Notes under the pieces: generated by a model
Told to the model about the DNA's origin: nothing
Databases searched by the model: none
What the model saw: the letters and a program-made list of their open reading frames with translations, nothing else
NCBI RefSeq assembly: GCF_002787055.1
Contig: NZ_CP024808.1
Span: 124,001 to 188,000, forward strand
DNA from: Candidatus Nitrosotenuis aquarius
GTDB lineage: Archaea > Thermoproteota > Nitrososphaeria > Nitrososphaerales > Nitrosopumilaceae
Length of the DNA: 64,000 bases
Direction: 5' to 3'
Part shown: in pieces, positions 63,619 to 64,000 of the stretch
How positions within the stretch are numbered: position 1 is the first letter of the stretch
Layout: each line of letters opens with the position of its first letter
Program-made: the position numbers and the translations under genes

Positions 63619-64000
63619 TCTTTCTGCCACTTATCTTGACTTTGCCTTCTGCAACAAGCCTTACTGCCTTGACATAGGCCACGTGCTCTTTTGCCAATAT
63701 TCTCCTTGAGAGCGTTTCTTCGGTGTCATCATCCTTGATTGGTACAATTTCCTGCAGTATGATGGGACCAGTGTCAACACCAGAGTCTACAAAGTGGACT
63801 GTGCACCCTGAATATTTTACTCCATAGTCTAGTGCCTGCTTTTGCGCATGCAGTCCTGGAAATGACGGCAATAATGCGGGATGGATGTTGAGGATTCTGT
63901 TTTTGTATTTTGCAATAAACTCGGGACTAATTATTCTCATAAAGCCCGCCAGGCAAACTAGGCCTGATTTTGGTGTAACCTTGTACTTTTCTAGGGTTTT
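63599..64000 (-). CDS. purN: Phosphoribosylglycinamide formyltransferase, partial
   Basis: The C-terminal part of PurN, which adds a formyl group from 10-formyl-THF to GAR in purine synthesis. The catalytic NIHPALLPSFPG (Asn and His) and the folate-loop HFVDSGVDTGPII (Asp) are present. The frame stays open through the window edge (LVCLAGFMRIIS lies upstream of the ATG at 63940), so the first about 80 residues are outside the window and that ATG is internal. The gene fits the folate/purine grouping with purD and folD. Confidence 0.93.
   Translation of the reverse strand, partial: KTLEKYKVTPKSGLVCLAGFMRIISPEFIAKYKNRILNIHPALLPSFPGLHAQKQALDYGVKYSGCTVHFVDSGVDTGPIILQEIVPIKDDDTEETLSRRILAKEHVAYVKAVRLVAEGKVKISGRKTRNQGR

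Overview
The window is a gene-dense archaeal chromosome segment, almost certainly from an ammonia-oxidizing Nitrososphaerota (Thaumarchaeota) of the Nitrosopumilales type. The evidence is: archaeal information-processing genes (Rpo7/Spt4, Cdc48, aEF1-beta, L40e, PTH2, archaeal-type IleRS), TTTAAA/TATA boxes about 24-31 bases upstream of start codons with little or no leader (leaderless mRNAs, frequent TTG/GTG starts), an intron-bearing tRNA, several plastocyanin-like copper proteins, heme O synthase, and a K+-independent membrane pyrophosphatase. GC content looks by eye higher than in marine Nitrosopumilus, which would fit a Nitrosotenuis-like genome, but I could not compute this. No amo, urease or carbon-fixation marker genes lie here, so the physiology is inferred.

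Layout. 1-2.8 kb: NAD biosynthesis (nadX, nadA, nadC). 2.8-9.6 kb: soluble histidine kinase, Spt4/Rpo7, Mrp Fe-S carrier, GTP-dependent dephospho-CoA kinase, soluble and membrane pyrophosphatases, with a candidate C/D box sRNA at about 6.48 kb. 9.6-14.6 kb: small regulators (HxlR, ribbon-helix-helix), small unknowns, a JAMM protease, a membrane protein with three cupredoxin domains, and ctaB. 14.6-23.2 kb: Cdc48/EF1-beta/zinc-finger operon, geranylgeranyl-reductase-like protein, PTH2, Vgb-like propeller, TruD, and a GT2-GtrA glycosyltransferase. 23.2-33.2 kb: thioredoxin-NHL protein, RAM-domain regulator, membrane and micro-proteins, alcohol dehydrogenase, YyaL-type thioredoxin-domain protein. 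33.2-37.6 kb: secreted proteins, two small cupredoxins with Lys-rich stalks, a DEAD-box helicase, tRNA-Thr. 37.7-44.9 kb: CPBP-like membrane protein, pyruvoyl arginine decarboxylase, M3 peptidase, intron-containing tRNA-Val, response regulator, MDR and aldo/keto reductases. 45-51 kb: a sensory island (MCP, HAMP histidine kinase, soluble MCP-like/Cache protein, second response regulator). 51-64 kb: TerC, L40e, succinyl-CoA synthetase, IleRS, purine and one-carbon genes (purD, 5-FTHF cycloligase, folD, purN), HtrA, and a cupin.

How the genes work together. Several short operons are coupled by 4-base overlaps (Vgb-like/truD, Trx-NHL/RAM, MDR/AKR), and many convergent gene pairs overlap at their 3' ends, so the genome is compact. 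The purine set is functionally linked: FolD and the cycloligase supply one-carbon folates, and PurN uses formyl-THF. The NAD genes give the complete aspartate-to-NaMN route. The 42-51 kb stretch encodes a two-component/chemoreceptor set with no CheA or CheW in view. No intergenic stretch exceeds 300 bases. The longest (27064-27293 and 60715-60967) contain inverted repeats that look like structured RNA or regulatory elements. No insertion sequence, phage gene or CRISPR array was seen.
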